Positions 23,396-35,830 of a stretch of DNA of 64,000 nucleotides are shown piece by piece (the first letter of the stretch is position 1; each line of letters opens with the position of its first letter). The stretch covers positions 615,732 through 679,731 of the forward strand of contig JAMYHL010000016.1 in the NCBI GenBank assembly GCA_025531455.1, in the 5' to 3' direction. The DNA is from Apiotrichum sp. Y4204. Lineage: Eukaryota > Basidiomycota > Tremellomycetes > Trichosporonales > Trichosporonaceae. The translations under genes and the position numbers were made by a program. A model generated the notes under the pieces. It was given only the letters and a program-made list of their open reading frames with translations. It did no database searches and had not been told where the DNA came from.

Positions 23396-26300
23396 TCACA
23401 CTGGGTGGTTTGCCCATTTCGGCCACCTCGAACCAAACACGACCCGTCCAAGACGGTGGTTGCTGGGGGCATCGACTGACTTTGACCGCGATGATGGTTC
23501 GTTCACGTCTCCACGTGGGTCGTAGTCGTACTCATAGCGAACGCGTCCAGAATGCGGTTCCTGTGAGGAATGGCCGGAGGCGTCTCGATCTTGCTCACGC
23601 CGCCAATCTGAAGGAGGCTCGTGGATGGGTTCATGAGCGGCTGGTTCCTCGACGTGGTCCGCGCCAGATTGAACCATTTGACGCGCTTGATCCTTGGGAG
23701 GAGACACAGGCGAATCCCAGTGGTCAGGTTGCGTGCCTGAGTGCTCCCACTTCAAGCGCTCGCGCTCAATGCGATCGCGCTCGAAGCTGTACATGCGCAG
23801 GTCCCGGGTTTCGTCCGCGACAAACGCCACCTCGGATCGGAGCATTTGAACTTGCACGACAATCGACACAAATGCCCAAAAAGCCAGAAGTTTCCAAAAG
23901 GCGTTGAAGGAGAACAAGCGGCTAGCCCACGTCTGTCGGGGAGGCGCGGGAGTGAATGTGATGCGCGGCACCTCGCCCAGTTCGCCGATGAAGCCGCGAT
24001 CAGTAACGTGTTTGAGGTTGGTGGTCGGTTTACTAGAGATCAACTCTGTTGTTATCAGCATGACGTTAACGTTGTGACCTACTGTCCCAGCCGTCACCAG
24101 CGAGTTCAACCTTTAACTCTCCAGTCCCGCCAGGGAAGCAGGGGAGGGCAACACCAGTATCGTCAGCCACCTCAAGTGTGAGCTCGACGGAGGTACGACC
24201 GCCGGCAACGCGCACTTCGGCGCCTTTCTCTGTAGGCAGAACGGTGCGCGACAAGTGTTCACCCCGCGATGTCGCGCTGAGAACGCGTACCGAAGGAGCC
24301 GAGAAGATGAGCGACACCTCTGCGGCGCGCAGGGGCCAACTGAAGGAAGCAAGGACAGTTTGCACGCCCCAAATGTTGCGTTCCACTACAACCCGAACTG
24401 GGCCCCGGACAGGGAGCGCCGCACGGCGAGGAACGGCGTGACCGTCGCCGTCAGTCCAGGCAAACGTTCCGATGCAGGTTCCAGCCGTGCTGCGTAACCG
24501 CGAGAGCTCGGAACCGCTTGCAGATTGCGCATCATCCGGGAACGTGGCGTTAGGGCAGCGCACTGAACACTGGGTCGGGAGCGACGTGCTTTCGAACCGC
24601 ACAAAGGGGATGGACACTGGAGCATCGGGACTGACTAGCACTCGTGAAAGTGGTACTAGCGTCCCCTCGATTAACAGCAGGCGACGCTGTTCCTCATCAT
24701 CCGAGTCTGCCGTGGACGCAAGCTCCCCAAACTCCAGCTCAAACAGGCCGGCGGGGACGGCAACGCGTGGGGTAATCCGGAACTGCGCACCGGCCGGCGC
24801 TTCCTTGACCTGTCGACGTCGGGAGGGAGTGACCGGCGCTTTGCCGACCGCCATTGAGGTGTCCGCGAACGAGAAATCGGCATCATCGAGCGATGCGAGT
24901 TCATTGGCATCTAGCGGCTCCAGTCGCGATGCGTCAAGGGAGACCACTCGAGGGTGGGCACGTATACTCGGTGATGGCGGCATCTGTGTCAAGATGGACG
25001 CATCAGCGTCATCCGCCTCCGCTTCAATGGACGCCAGATCCTCATCCGTAGATTTCCAAGATAATAGCTGTTCGCCGCGAATTTCAAGTTCCTGCCATCC
25101 CCAGTCCGGGGGAAGGACAGCTTCAAGGCTGAGTCTCCCGCGGACAGCTGGTATGCCAGCCTCAAACGACACTGCGATTGAAGGACACTTGCTGTCCCAA
25201 GTTGGGGTCACACGGAGCACGGGCGGTGAATTCAAAGACGGCACAAAGCTCCATTGGAGATTGAGGGTATCGGTACTGCGGTCAGCATACCGGAGCGGAT
25301 CAAGAACCTTTAGTCACCTCGGGAAACGACCCTCCAGCCAACTGCCCTGCTCATCATCACTTGAATCTTCCGATTCTGCGCCAGGAACTTCGCCGTCCTC
25401 CCATCCTTCCTCGATCTGGCGGCGAGAAGAACCGTCTTTGCGACTCTGGAATGGGTTGGAATCGAGGCTATCGCGCAATTTGTGCTGACTCGGAAGGACT
25501 TTGGGCTCGGCCATAACTGACACCTCGCTATCACCGTGGCCCAGCATCTGGAACTTGAGGTTGCTATCCAGACACTTTGGAACCGGGATGACAGTACGGT
25601 AAAACTCGTCAGTTCCCTGCTGCACGGTCTCGACAGGAACCTCAAACTCGAGGACGGCGACAAATTCGGCGCGATCTCGTATTCCCAAGCTCTCGCGTCG
25701 AGAGGGCGTTGCCGAGCCATTGCTCCTCGCGTTGCGGCGGGGACTCTCATCCACAACGACCAGGACTTGTCCCTTGGTCTCGTCTATGCGAACTTGAATG
25801 CCGGAATCGGTTGGTGCTGGCGGGTACGCGCCTTTGGAAGGAAGATTCAAGAGAGCAACGGCCGCCCGCAAGTTGGAGGCGCCCCGACCGAGGAAGGGCG
25901 TGACGGGAACGGGGTATATCGCGGGAATGGCGCAGAGCTGGGGTGCTCGTCCTGAACATTAGTAACAAGTCAACGGGGTGCAATGAGAGCAGTCTGAAAT
26001 AAGTCACAACTGTGTCACTCACCACTGAAGAGCGGCCAGCTGCCAGTCGCATCCTTCGGAATCGCGAGCTGTCATTAGCGTTGATCGCAACGGCAGAGGG
26101 ACACGAGTAGAGAGGTAGAGTCGCCGTTCTCCCAGCTCTCGCGCCAGTCTCCCCCTCCAGTCACCCACTTTCAGGCACAGTATGCCGCGCGCCACGCGCC
26201 CGTCTGCGCTGGCCGAAAGCCCTACGCGGGAGACTATACTGGGCTCCGCGCCCGGCGTATGTGGTGCGACGGTCGAGCCCCGTCGGGGCGTACGGTCCAT
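23396..26300 (-). CDS. Unknown protein with one C-terminal membrane segment
   Basis: Not recognised. Exons supported by phase: 26023-26068, 25318-25951, 24083-25275, 23396-24045; introns are 71, 42 and 37 nt. These give 840 residues up to the stop. A further upstream exon probably ends at 26105 (36-nt intron 26069-26104 with a CTAAT branch-like motif), but the start codon is uncertain; 26300 is the outermost ATG and may not be used. The protein starts with a hydrophobic, Pro-rich stretch (AIPAIYPVPVTPFLGRG), has long acidic and Ser-rich parts, a beta-rich region near residues 500-630, then a hydrophobic segment (LLAFWAFVSIVVQVQML) about 170 residues from the end and a charged tail. It could be a tail-side-anchored protein of an internal membrane. 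No catalytic motif was seen. Confidence 0.65.
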
Positions 26301-29300
26301 TCTGTGAGCAAGGAGAGGGAAGAAGAGGGGGGGACGGTACCCAGAAATTGGTGTTGTAGAGGATCAGGTGTAAGTTGATGCTCGCGTGCCAGCTGTCAAG
26401 CGCGAGAGAGGAGGTAGCGAAGAGAGGTGCGCTTCGGGGATGCTATTGATGCCAAGAGTCTAGGACGTCTGGGGTTCTGCTGTCAGAAAAGAACCGGTGC
26501 AAATGGAGGAAGGAAGACACACCGCTCAGACCGTGGATGAGAGACAGGGGAATTAATGAAAGGTATATGTTAGAGCGTGAATGTCGTGCGTAATTGGAGA
26601 CAATGCGTGCGTGTGTAAGGGAGAAACGAACCAACCGGCCAACTGGCAATGATGATGCTGATGATGATATCAAGGATGAAGAAGAGGATGTTGAGGAGGA
26701 CGATCCACCAAAATAATGGATCGCCAGGAGTGGTAGTAGCTTGTTAGCTCGTAGTAGCAACTCGTCGTGTTGGTGGCGAAAACAACTTTGTTGTTGAGTG
26801 TACTCGAGTGTGGAGGGGATGAAACCAGCCGGTTAGCTGGTTGACGCGTCGCACATGCGTGCATCCGATGCGCAACGCGCCACAGTTGGGCCTAGATGAG
26901 CAGGTCTCTCTACCAATCTACCAGCTCAACCTGCTCGAGCCTGCTCGGCCTGTGAGGCCTGCTCCTGCGCTCCTGGCTGCTCCTGTGCGGTCGAAAACGT
27001 GGATGGTGCATGACATCCACGCAGCCAAAATAAGCCCAAACCGGTTGACTGGACTGAGCTCGCGTGAGCTCTGGCAGGCGAGGATATAGCCGGATATCCG
27101 GTGACCCGTAGTGCAACAACTGAGCGCAATGTCGCGGGGCGTGTGGCGCGCGCCGCGTTCAGCAGCCATTCATCAATGTATCAACGCGGATTTCTTCGCG
27201 ATCCTATTGCACGTTTGCGTGCTTGCGCGCTCTAGATCGAGGCCTCCTCTAGATCGCCCACTTGGCCACTTGCGAACTTCGATGTCAAGGGACTGAAAGA
27301 TGTTTGAAGAGAAGAAAAGGATGCCGGAGCCGAAGCAGCTATGTGTTGCCCACTCGCGGTCAACGGACGACGTTGGTACGATCAGTGCCCGGATTGATGA
27401 TCCCGAAGATCCCACGACCAACCGGCGATCTAGGCCCTTGATGGACGGTCCAAAAATCCAAAATCCCCCAGATTATCCCCAGATCCAAGAACACTTGGCA
27501 ATGCGTTTCAGTTCGACGAGGACGGCTCCGCGGCTCGTGAGATAACCATAACAGATCAACAGATGCCACCAATATCATGCCATCGCGGAGTGTTGCATTT
27601 GGACTCGGAGCCAACACCTCGGCGTACTGTGCCAAGCAGCAGGACATTCCCAATTGCCATTACATTGAAGCGGCGTGGGCCACCCATCGCTGACATGGCG
27701 ACGCACCATGTCTTCCGACATGCCAAGTACCGCCAAGAGAGAACTGTCTGGCCACCACCATCATGTGATGGTGCTACGTGTGCTCGGTCCCAGCTCGGCC
27801 TAGCTCGGAGCTTCGACTACGTGTGGTCGCTGGAGGTCGGGGTGGGTTCTACCCGTAACACAACTGCACTGTAGTGCCACTTCTTGAAGGACTGGAGCTC
27901 TCTTCATCCCTTATCGAACGACAACCTTGGTGGGCACAGTAGCTCTATAGCGCTCTATTCGGAGCTCCTAATCAAGCGACTTATCAAGCTTGTGACCCTG
28001 CCCACATTCAACCCATCAGTCGACACTCTGATGCTGCGCACTCCAGCGATCAAACATGATCAGGAATCGGACCGGCTCCGGATTCCCGCGATCCGCCAAT
28101 TCAATCCGGCAAGGAAAGCGCTCGAATGTCTCATTAGTGCACAACTGGGGCAATTGAATCCTATTGAACCTATTGACAGCCAGCGTACCAGCGTGGCCAG
28201 CACGCAACACGAAGCATGCAGCATGAAGCATGGCTAGCATGGCCGGCCCGTGGCTACACGTGTGTTGCTTCGGGGCAAACTGTCCAATGACGCGAAGGCG
28301 GTGCTGGGATCCTGGCTTCTCGTTAGGGCACTCCCCCTCTCTCGGAAGTGTGGAGAGTTTGGAGTAGTGGGACGGTGGGGACGGGAGCAGGTGCGTACGG
28401 GAAGGCGTATTTGTATTTGTGCTATCCAAGATGTGATAAGATCCTACAGTGCTGGGTGCCCCGGATATCCATCGTCACGGAGATTAAAAAGATGCAATTA
28501 AGGGGTGCACACCGCAGTACGACAGTACGGCAGTACACCTTGCTGCGGTCGGCGCTCGCAGAGCGCACAGTGGGATCCTTCGGGGCTGGCCGGTTGGTCC
28601 GGGTCACGTGCCATACGTCATCGGAGCTTGGAGACTGAGTCTGGCTAGTGTGGTCTAGAGCCTGTGTGTTTCCTGAAGTGCTAAGCGCACTCCCCCAAAT
28701 GGCCAAATGCTCGGATGGTCTGTAATAGAAACCCCGAGTAACTATTCCATTATTCCACTAGGAGGATCGGGCTTTGCCCTTAGCGCCAAGACAATGGGAT
28801 CTGCCCTGATCTTATGCTATCGCCACCGAGGCACTCCTCTGACCCCTTGGTTGATGACTCAATGCGGTACGCAGCATGCAGCACAGTGGAACCGTGCGCG
28901 CCAGTGCACTCCACGCAGCATAACGATACGGCAGTACACTGTAGCTGACTGTGTTACTCTGCACCCGTTCCCCCTCTCGAACTAGTCCCACCATATGACG
29001 CACGTTTGTCTCCTCTTGCCTCCCAAGCGCTCACCCAGCCAATACCGCATGGAGCGACCCAGGCCAGTACACCTGACACACACGCGTCCGGCCCCCGAGC
29101 CACCAGGCCACCAGCTGTATTCCCATTTCGGGTGGCGGAGCTCACGACTGAGGCACCTTGGCCAAGCTTTCGTCCGGGCCCGATAGCCCTGTGTTTGCGT
29201 GGGGCGCCACCTGACTGTGCTAGTGTGCCCGTCGTGCCGTAGCACCACTCTCAGCGGGAACTGGCGTGGCCACTACTCGCAGTGTGTGTGTGTGCAGTGT

Positions 29301-29454
29301 GTGCAATTCGAGTATATAACCTTGGGTTGGAGACCGGGTGCAAAAGCTCCTCCTTTCCCCTTCTTTTCTTACTCGTTATTAACACCCCGTCTAGTACATC
29401 TCTTTCTCTTCTTCACCCCAACCAACAACCTCATACCTCTCGACTATCCATCTA
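26301..29454. other. 3.2-kb intergenic region
   Basis: Between two divergent genes (the unknown membrane protein and the Ca2+/H+ exchanger). No credible gene. It contains a shared motif TACGGCAGTACAC at about 28528 and 28929, and an inverted repeat CACCATCA-TG-TGATGGTG near 27757. The right end holds the promoter and CT-rich leader of the exchanger gene. Confidence 0.5.
29313..29319 (+). promoter_or_regulatory. TATA-like box of the exchanger gene
   Basis: TATATAA lies 136 bp upstream of the ATG at 29455 and is followed by a CT-rich leader (29345-29420), a normal arrangement for a fungal core promoter. Function is inferred from position. Confidence 0.5.
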
Positions 29455-31416
29455 ATGGTCATACCGCCCCCCCTACCCGACGCCGACCCCGATCCCGATA
29501 TACGAAGCCATCATCAACAGCAAGATGGCCACTCCTTTGAATCACACGACACTCATCCTCTCGCAGCCACCGTCCCCACCGTGACTGCCGAGGATGAGAA
29601 GACTCGTATTGCACAACAGCAGGCACAGCAGCAACAGCAACATGTGCGCGCCGAGGGGACCCACTCCCCAGACTATATTCGCCACCCTCGGCCCAGCATA
29701 GTTACCGCCTCGGAAACCTCCGACGATGAGGTCCCAACTGTCGAGCACTTCACCGTCTGGCAGAGCTTCAAGGTATGTCCCGCCACTGGCAAACTGCCAT
29801 GTTTTATAGCAACCCGCTGACATATCAGAACATGGTTCGCTCCGTCCCCATCCTGGTGGTCGTACCTGTTCTCCTGCCGGTCGCCTGGGCACTCCACTTT
29901 ACGAACCAAAACCCGGTTGCCGTATTCGTGGTCAGCTTGCTGGGTATCGTACCGCTTGCTGGTGGTCTTGGATTTGCGTGAGTATTAACTGCGTGGGAGT
30001 TGGATGGGAAAGGGAATATTCCTACAATGTTCCACCATGTCCAGTTCCGAGCGACATTTTGCCAACTTGTATGCTAACCGTCACAGCACTGAGGAAATTG
30101 CTCACCGTGTCGGTGATGCCTGGGGTGGTCTCCTCAACGCAACCTTCGGCAACGCCGTCGAACTCCTTGTCGCCATCCTTGCCTTGGTCAAGGGCGATCT
30201 CGATATCGTTCAGGCGTCAATGATAGGATCGATCCTGTCGAACATTCTTTTGGTCCTCGGCATGTCGTACTTCTGCGGTGGTCTTCGCTTCCACGAGCAG
30301 CTCTATGGCGTCGTGGGTGCCCAGACCCATATCTCACTCATTGGTATCTCCATGGTGGCGATTTTGCTCCCAGAGGCATACCATCTGGCCTTCCCGGACA
30401 CAGCTGGCGGTCACGCCTGGACCAGCCGCGCCAGCAGTGCCGATCTTTCACCCGAGGAGTTGAAGACCATTCTTGCCCTCTCCCGCGGACTGTCGTTTAT
30501 CCTTCTCGCAGTGTACGTCGCGTACCTCTGCTTCCAGCTCTGGACGCACGCGTACCTTTTCAAGATCATCCGTGAACCAGCCCGAGAGGAGCTCCCCTTG
30601 CCCAACAGTCACCGAGTGTTTCCCCGTCCTCAATGGGTCCCGTCGCTCCGTACTGTGGTTTCTAGGGATACCGATGGCGGTCGCAGTACACCATCTCCCC
30701 CACCCGTCTTCCGTGCGCCTACAACGGACATTGACGGAAGCGTCGAGCGCGCCATGGCTGTTTGCTCGCACTCACATCACGACCTGGGCGTTGCATCCGC
30801 GCTCTCCTCACCTGGAGAACACGACATTCGCTGGCGTGACTTTGCACGCGGGAAGGGTACTCCCAATGGCGTGGACGTTACCGTCGCTTCGACCACGGAT
30901 CTCGAACGCCAGGTCCGCCGCCACCAAGTGCCTCGCCACAAGCAGCGTGTTGGCTTCAAGTTTGCATTTTGCTGCCTAGCTGCCTTCACCGGTCTTGCTG
31001 GTCTTACCGCTGAATGTCTTGTTTCGTCCATCGACGGCCTCTCGGAGCACACCAACGTTTCCCGCGAGTGGATTGGTCTGATTATCTTGCCCGTCGTCGG
31101 CAATTCCGTGGAGCACCTCACGGCTGTCACGGTGTCCATCAAGGACAAGCTCGACCTCAGTGTTGCGATTGCGGTCGGCTCAAGTATCCAAGTCAGCTTG
31201 TGTCTTCTTCCCCTCCTCACGCTCATCGGCTGGGCGATTGGACAACCCATGTCGCTGCTCTTCGACACATTCGAGACCATATCACTCGTCCTCGCCGTCG
31301 TTTTGGTCAACTTTGCCATTTCCGACGGCCGCACCAACTATCTCGAGGGCTTTGTCCTCATGATGGCTTACGTCTGTATCGCCCTCGTCTGTTGGTTCTA
31401 CGACCCTATCCACTAA
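29455..31416 (+). CDS. VCX1: Vacuolar Ca2+/H+ exchanger (CAX family, VCX1-like)
   Basis: Antiporter that loads Ca2+ into the vacuole against protons. Exons: 29455-29772, 29829-29977, 30087-31416; introns 56 and 109 nt; 598 residues. The first roughly 105 residues are hydrophilic with a Gln-rich run. The two c-repeats that define the family are present: GNAVELLVAILALVKGDLD near residue 178 and GNSVEHLTAVTVSIKDKLD near residue 494, each with the paired Asn and Glu that form the cation path. They lie in two membrane halves separated by a long hydrophilic loop (about residues 330-455) rich in Ser, Pro, His and Arg. This loop and the N-terminal tail make the protein longer than yeast Vcx1 (about 410 residues). 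The gene converges with the aminotransferase gene. Confidence 0.95.
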
Positions 31417-31900
31417 ACAGATGACGCGCTACGTCCCATGACAGTCACAGCGTAAGAGAAAAAACACATGGACCGTGAACAAAAGCCTCGACCGAGTTCG
31501 TTTGTATCTGCATCATACATGATGACATGCACCTTATGTGTTTGAATGATGGAATGTTCTCAGTCCTATAAGATCCTTGGTCTGCGCAGCTAAGGTTAGT
31601 AGATAGTGGGTTGCCGGGGGGGTTAAAAGTGGACCTGAGACAGTTCACCTCGGTGGAGTTGGTCATGCTGCTCTGAACCAAGTTCCCACCCCAATGATGC
31701 TCGATGCCCACGGGACACTTTTCGCTCTCAACCGATGCACATAGTCACTATTAACATACATCTACACGGCACCAGCCCCATTGGGTCTAGTCTATGACTG
31801 ATTGGTTTCTACTGCTCCTTTCAGCACTTAGGATTTTCCTTCACTGTTGACAGCTGGACACGATGTTCAATGCTCCGACTCCGAGAAACCGCGGTGGCGT
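31417..31900. other. Convergent 3' spacer
   Basis: Between the stops of the exchanger (+) and the aminotransferase (-). It should hold both 3' UTRs. No gene was seen. Confidence 0.5.
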
Positions 31901-33893
31901 TTACGACCACTTCTCCATGAACTCGTTGTGGAACTTCTCAATCTTGCCAACGTACTCCTCGACACCGGGGCAGAGCGCGGTGACGCGGAGGTGGTAGGTT
32001 CCGTCCTCCTGGCCGAAGCCCGAGCCGGCGACGGCGCAGATACCGGCAGCGTCTGAATGTCAGTGTTTATGAAACAGCGGGCGTCATTTAGTCTACTAGT
32101 GTACGCACCAAGGAGGTCGAGCGAGTACATGACGTCGGGGGCCTTGCCGCGGCGCTTGGCCTCCTCGACGGCGCGGGGCGGAATGTCAATCTTGGGGAAG
32201 AGGTACATGGCGCCCTCGGCGGGCTGGCAGCTCATGCCCTTGAGGGCGTTGAAGCGCTCGCACATGAGCTTGGAGCGCGAGGCGAGGTTGTCGTGGGTGA
32301 GAGTCGTCTCGGCGAGCCACTGGTCGTAGGACTCGTCTCCGGGCTTGGGCGGGCTGACAAGGAGGTCAACACCAACCTGGCCCGAAACGGGAGGGCAGAG
32401 GGTTATCGACGCCATCTTGTAGATCTGGTCGACAACCTCCTCGTCAATGTTGGTGAGCTCAAAGTAGCCACCGCGACGGCCACACTCGCCCGAGACACCC
32501 TTGGAGATGGAGTGGAACGAGACGAGCTCAACACCCTCGGCAATCTCGGGGGACATGGACTTGACGACCGACTTGAACGAGATGAAGGGCTTGTGCTCGG
32601 GGTCGAAGATGTTGCGCTGGTAGACCTCGTCGGCAAGGAGAAGAATGCTCTCGTCGTAGCAGAGCTGGACGACCTCCTCTATGGCCTTGCGCGAAAGGCA
32701 GCCGCCGGTGGGGTTGCCGGGGTTGATGACCGCAAGGGCCTTGATCGGGGTGCCCTCCGCCTTGGCCTTGGCCACACCGTCCTTGAGGACCTGCGTGCTC
32801 ATCGACCACTGCTCGGTCTCCTGGAGGTAGTAGGGCACGGGCTTGGCGCCAATGTAGGCAAGAGTAGCAGTGTAGAGAGGGTACTGGGGGATCGGGATCA
32901 TGCAGCCCTCACCCTCGCGGAGGGCGAGGCCGAGGATCTGCGAGACACCAGCCGAGGCACCGGCGGTGAGGAAGATGTGCTCCGGGTCAGCCGGGTAGCC
33001 GTCGCGCTCTGGCCGTCAGTATGACTGAATTAAAAGCAGAAAGAGATCCGTCGGGTGGGCATCACGTCACACAAATGATCATCTGGGAACAGTGGATTGA
33101 GTGGCCAATGCGGATCAGGACCCATGACCCGGCCAAGTCTCGAGAACCGTCTGCTCTAGGTAGCCGAGGAACGCAGCTCGGACTCGAGCTCGAACTCATG
33201 AATTCATGAGCGAGTTCGCCCGGGAGACGACCCGACCGGGTGGGGGGAACATGGGATGCCCTCACGGCCAGTGCGCCAGTTCTCAATTGCGCACATCCCC
33301 TTGTAAACAACCACCCGGAGCTCCTTCCGACCGCTTGAACCGACGCGGCGCGCCGCGACCCGGCACTCGGGATGATCTCAGATGCCTCTCAAAGTGGACT
33401 CACCCTCGATGAACTTGGCGACACGCTGGCGGATGCCGAGAACACCCTTCGAGTGGGTGTAGGCGCCGACCGAGCCAATCTCCTCGTGGAGCGACTTGGC
33501 ACGGGCAATCACATCGGCGGGGTAGACTTTCTTGATGACCTCGAGGTGCTCCTCCATGAGCATGGGGTTCTCGAGGAGCGAGATGATCTGGCGCCAGTAG
33601 GTGATGGGGCGCTGGTTGAGGCCCTTCTGCTGGGGGTTGCCAATGTTGGCGGTGACGACCTTGTCAAAGGGGAGGTCGGCGCCCTTGCCGTCCTCGAGCT
33701 GGTGGACGTACTTGTCCGCCTTGAGCGCAAGCTCACCGCGGACAGCGTACTGCACCTTCGGGACGGCGGGGTTGATCGTGTCGAGGCTGAGCGCCTTCTT
33801 GTGGGTCGACATGTTGCGGATCTGGGTATGGGAGGGACGGGCGGTCTGCAAGTAAGCACTCGCCCGGGACAGGGAGCGGAAAATCGGACGCAT
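31901..33893 (-). CDS. ALT1: Alanine aminotransferase
   Basis: PLP enzyme exchanging alanine and 2-oxoglutarate for pyruvate and glutamate. Exons (minus): 33404-33893, 32109-33008, 31901-32052; introns 395 and 56 nt; 513 residues. Family blocks are clear: TANIGNPQQKGLNQRPITYWRQ, a loop with TAGASAGVSQI, INPGNPTGGCLS, DEVYQRNIF, and SFHSISKGVSGECGRRGGY with the PLP-binding lysine of SISK at about residue 332. The N-terminus (MRPIFRSLSRASAYLQTARPS) is rich in Arg and Ser without acids, as in a mitochondrial presequence. A second in-frame Met at residue 28 (NMSTHKK) would give a cytosolic form. The frame stays open upstream of the chosen ATG for about 55 codons, but that part looks like leader. 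Confidence 0.97.
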
Positions 33894-35830
33894 GGTGGTA
33901 CAGCAGGAGCGAGAGCGCCGTCTGCAGTGAACAGAGTGGGGATTTGGGGCGTTTACTTGGTTATTGGGAACGAGGATGCGATGCAGCAACGCTGGTGGGC
34001 AGCAAAGTTTGGCGGAGCGGTAGATGCCATGACCGTCGTTAAAAGGCGGCAACCGCACCGCGCCATGTGATCCGTCCGAACTGGTAGGCAGCCAATCCAG
34101 TGGTCAAGTGGATGGTGGGGGGGAGGCAACGCGACACAAACAAACAGGTAGGAGCACTCACCGATGTGATCGTGGTCGTTCAGCAAGCTGGTGGTGCTGG
34201 AATCAACGAACGCAGAAGCAATGGCGGGAAGTGACGGTTGGGGGTGAACACACGTTGGGAGGTGGAACAAAGACGGATCCGACCAGGCTTTTATTGATTC
34301 TCTCTTGTTCTTGATCTCTGGACCATTTTAAGATTGCCCTCCACCCCCCCCGGGGACAGGTCCCTGGGCTTCTCGGCACTGGACAACAATGCGTCAGTCC
34401 GGAGGAACGGACGCAGGGTAAACGCCTGCGCACTGTCGCCCCCCTCGTCGTGCGCTCGCACCGGCTCGGACCATGTGGGGGTGGTCTCTCTGAAAGGGTG
34501 CCGTGCCCATGGCCGCCTCGTCATCTGTGATCTGTGCTAGTTGGCTGCCCACCATCGTATCTGTTATGCCTCCACTGGGTCGCGTCTCCACAGCTGATTG
34601 CCGAGTGTGCCATGTCCCATGACTCAAGATCCAAGACCAGCAGCGTAATGTGATCGCTGTCCTCATGCCAGAGCAAGCCATACGTACTGCCGTCCAGTGG
34701 GCGGGGTCCCGATGTCTTTTCCTACTTCCTAAGCCGCCCCTGCGGCACCGTGCGGCATTGCCCAGCGCAATGCCGCACACGGACGGTAGGCCAAGACACG
34801 GCGCTTCAGCAGAGAGGAAATGCGTGACGCTCAAGCCGCCGCAGCGAGCCCAGCCTCGTTCCAGCGCCCCCGCGCGCCCCCTTCTCATGTGCCGCTCGGA
34901 CTCGATCCTGATTCCTTGCAGCAGTTTCTCGGGCACTAATTGTTCGCGGCTCACGGCCCGTGGCATGTCGCAGGTGGAGGTATCACGTCTCATAGTGCTG
35001 TTCCTGGCGGCTCTCCTGGGGCTGTTAACAGCAAACAGAAGCAACAGAGCAAGCTCGAAGCTCCAAGGTGGTTGATAGCGATCAGACCTCCACCCCCACC
35101 GTGCCACTGATTTCCCCCACTTTTCCACCTCCGTCCCGCCTCCACATCGGTACATCGGCGGTCTCCGCTATCGCGTAGCTCTGACAACGCGTCAAAATGC
35201 GCGGAATTGCCGGTTCGGAGATGGACATTCATCACAACAATCCGCAGACCGGCATTCCACAGATGCTCATCCTTGGTAGCTTCGGTATCTCCCTGGGCCC
35301 AGGGGATCAGCCGGATCACACATGAACCCGCAGATCATTGCTCAAGGCGTAACTGATCTACCCCGATCTTCGACGCGCACATCGTAGCTGTGATCGTGAT
35401 CGTTGGACCAGGGGAGACACCAAGGGGGGGGGATCCGCAGGGGGTCGATCATGTCCTTGACGCTTTTAAAAGTGCCCCAGAGGCCAGAGGTGCTCAAAAG
35501 CACAGGCCATCCTGGCAAACTAAAGTGATCCAAGCTGATCCTCATCACATCCCGAACGGCGCTCCGTGGCGCCGTGTCCCTTTATAGGGCCCCACAGAGA
35601 GTCAGCCTCAACGTGGTGCATGAGTGACGGTTATTGGCCATCAACGGTCTGCTCAATCATCCCGTCACCTGATGGATTCCCGGAATGACAAGTACAGTAC
35701 CACCGACGCGCGACCCACAAACTGTATTCTGTTGTGCTCGACGGACGCCAAACCAAAATGCAGAATAAATGACAAGAATAAAAGATTAAATTACAACAGC
35801 AGCGATCGTCGCGATATGTAGATCGCCCAG
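33894..35830. other. 1.9-kb intergenic region
   Basis: Upstream of the aminotransferase and downstream of the MGNC gene, both on the minus strand. An open frame on the minus strand at 34394-35155 has no family likeness and an odd Arg/Cys-rich composition. A perfect inverted repeat lies at 34750-34778. Nothing else was seen. Confidence 0.5.
34750..34778. repeat. Perfect 12-bp inverted repeat
   Basis: GTGCGGCATTGC and its exact reverse complement GCAATGCCGCAC are separated by CCAGC. As RNA it would form a stable hairpin with a 5-nt loop; as DNA it could be a dimer binding site. It lies in a non-coding stretch about 860 bp upstream of the aminotransferase start. Confidence 0.6.

Noticed and set aside
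24472..25488. 338-codon plus-strand frame
   Set aside because: Antisense shadow of the minus-strand membrane protein gene, whose exons join in phase.
34394..35155. 253-codon open frame on the minus strand
   Set aside because: Arg/Cys/Trp-rich random-like sequence, no conserved motif, and it runs across the inverted repeat.
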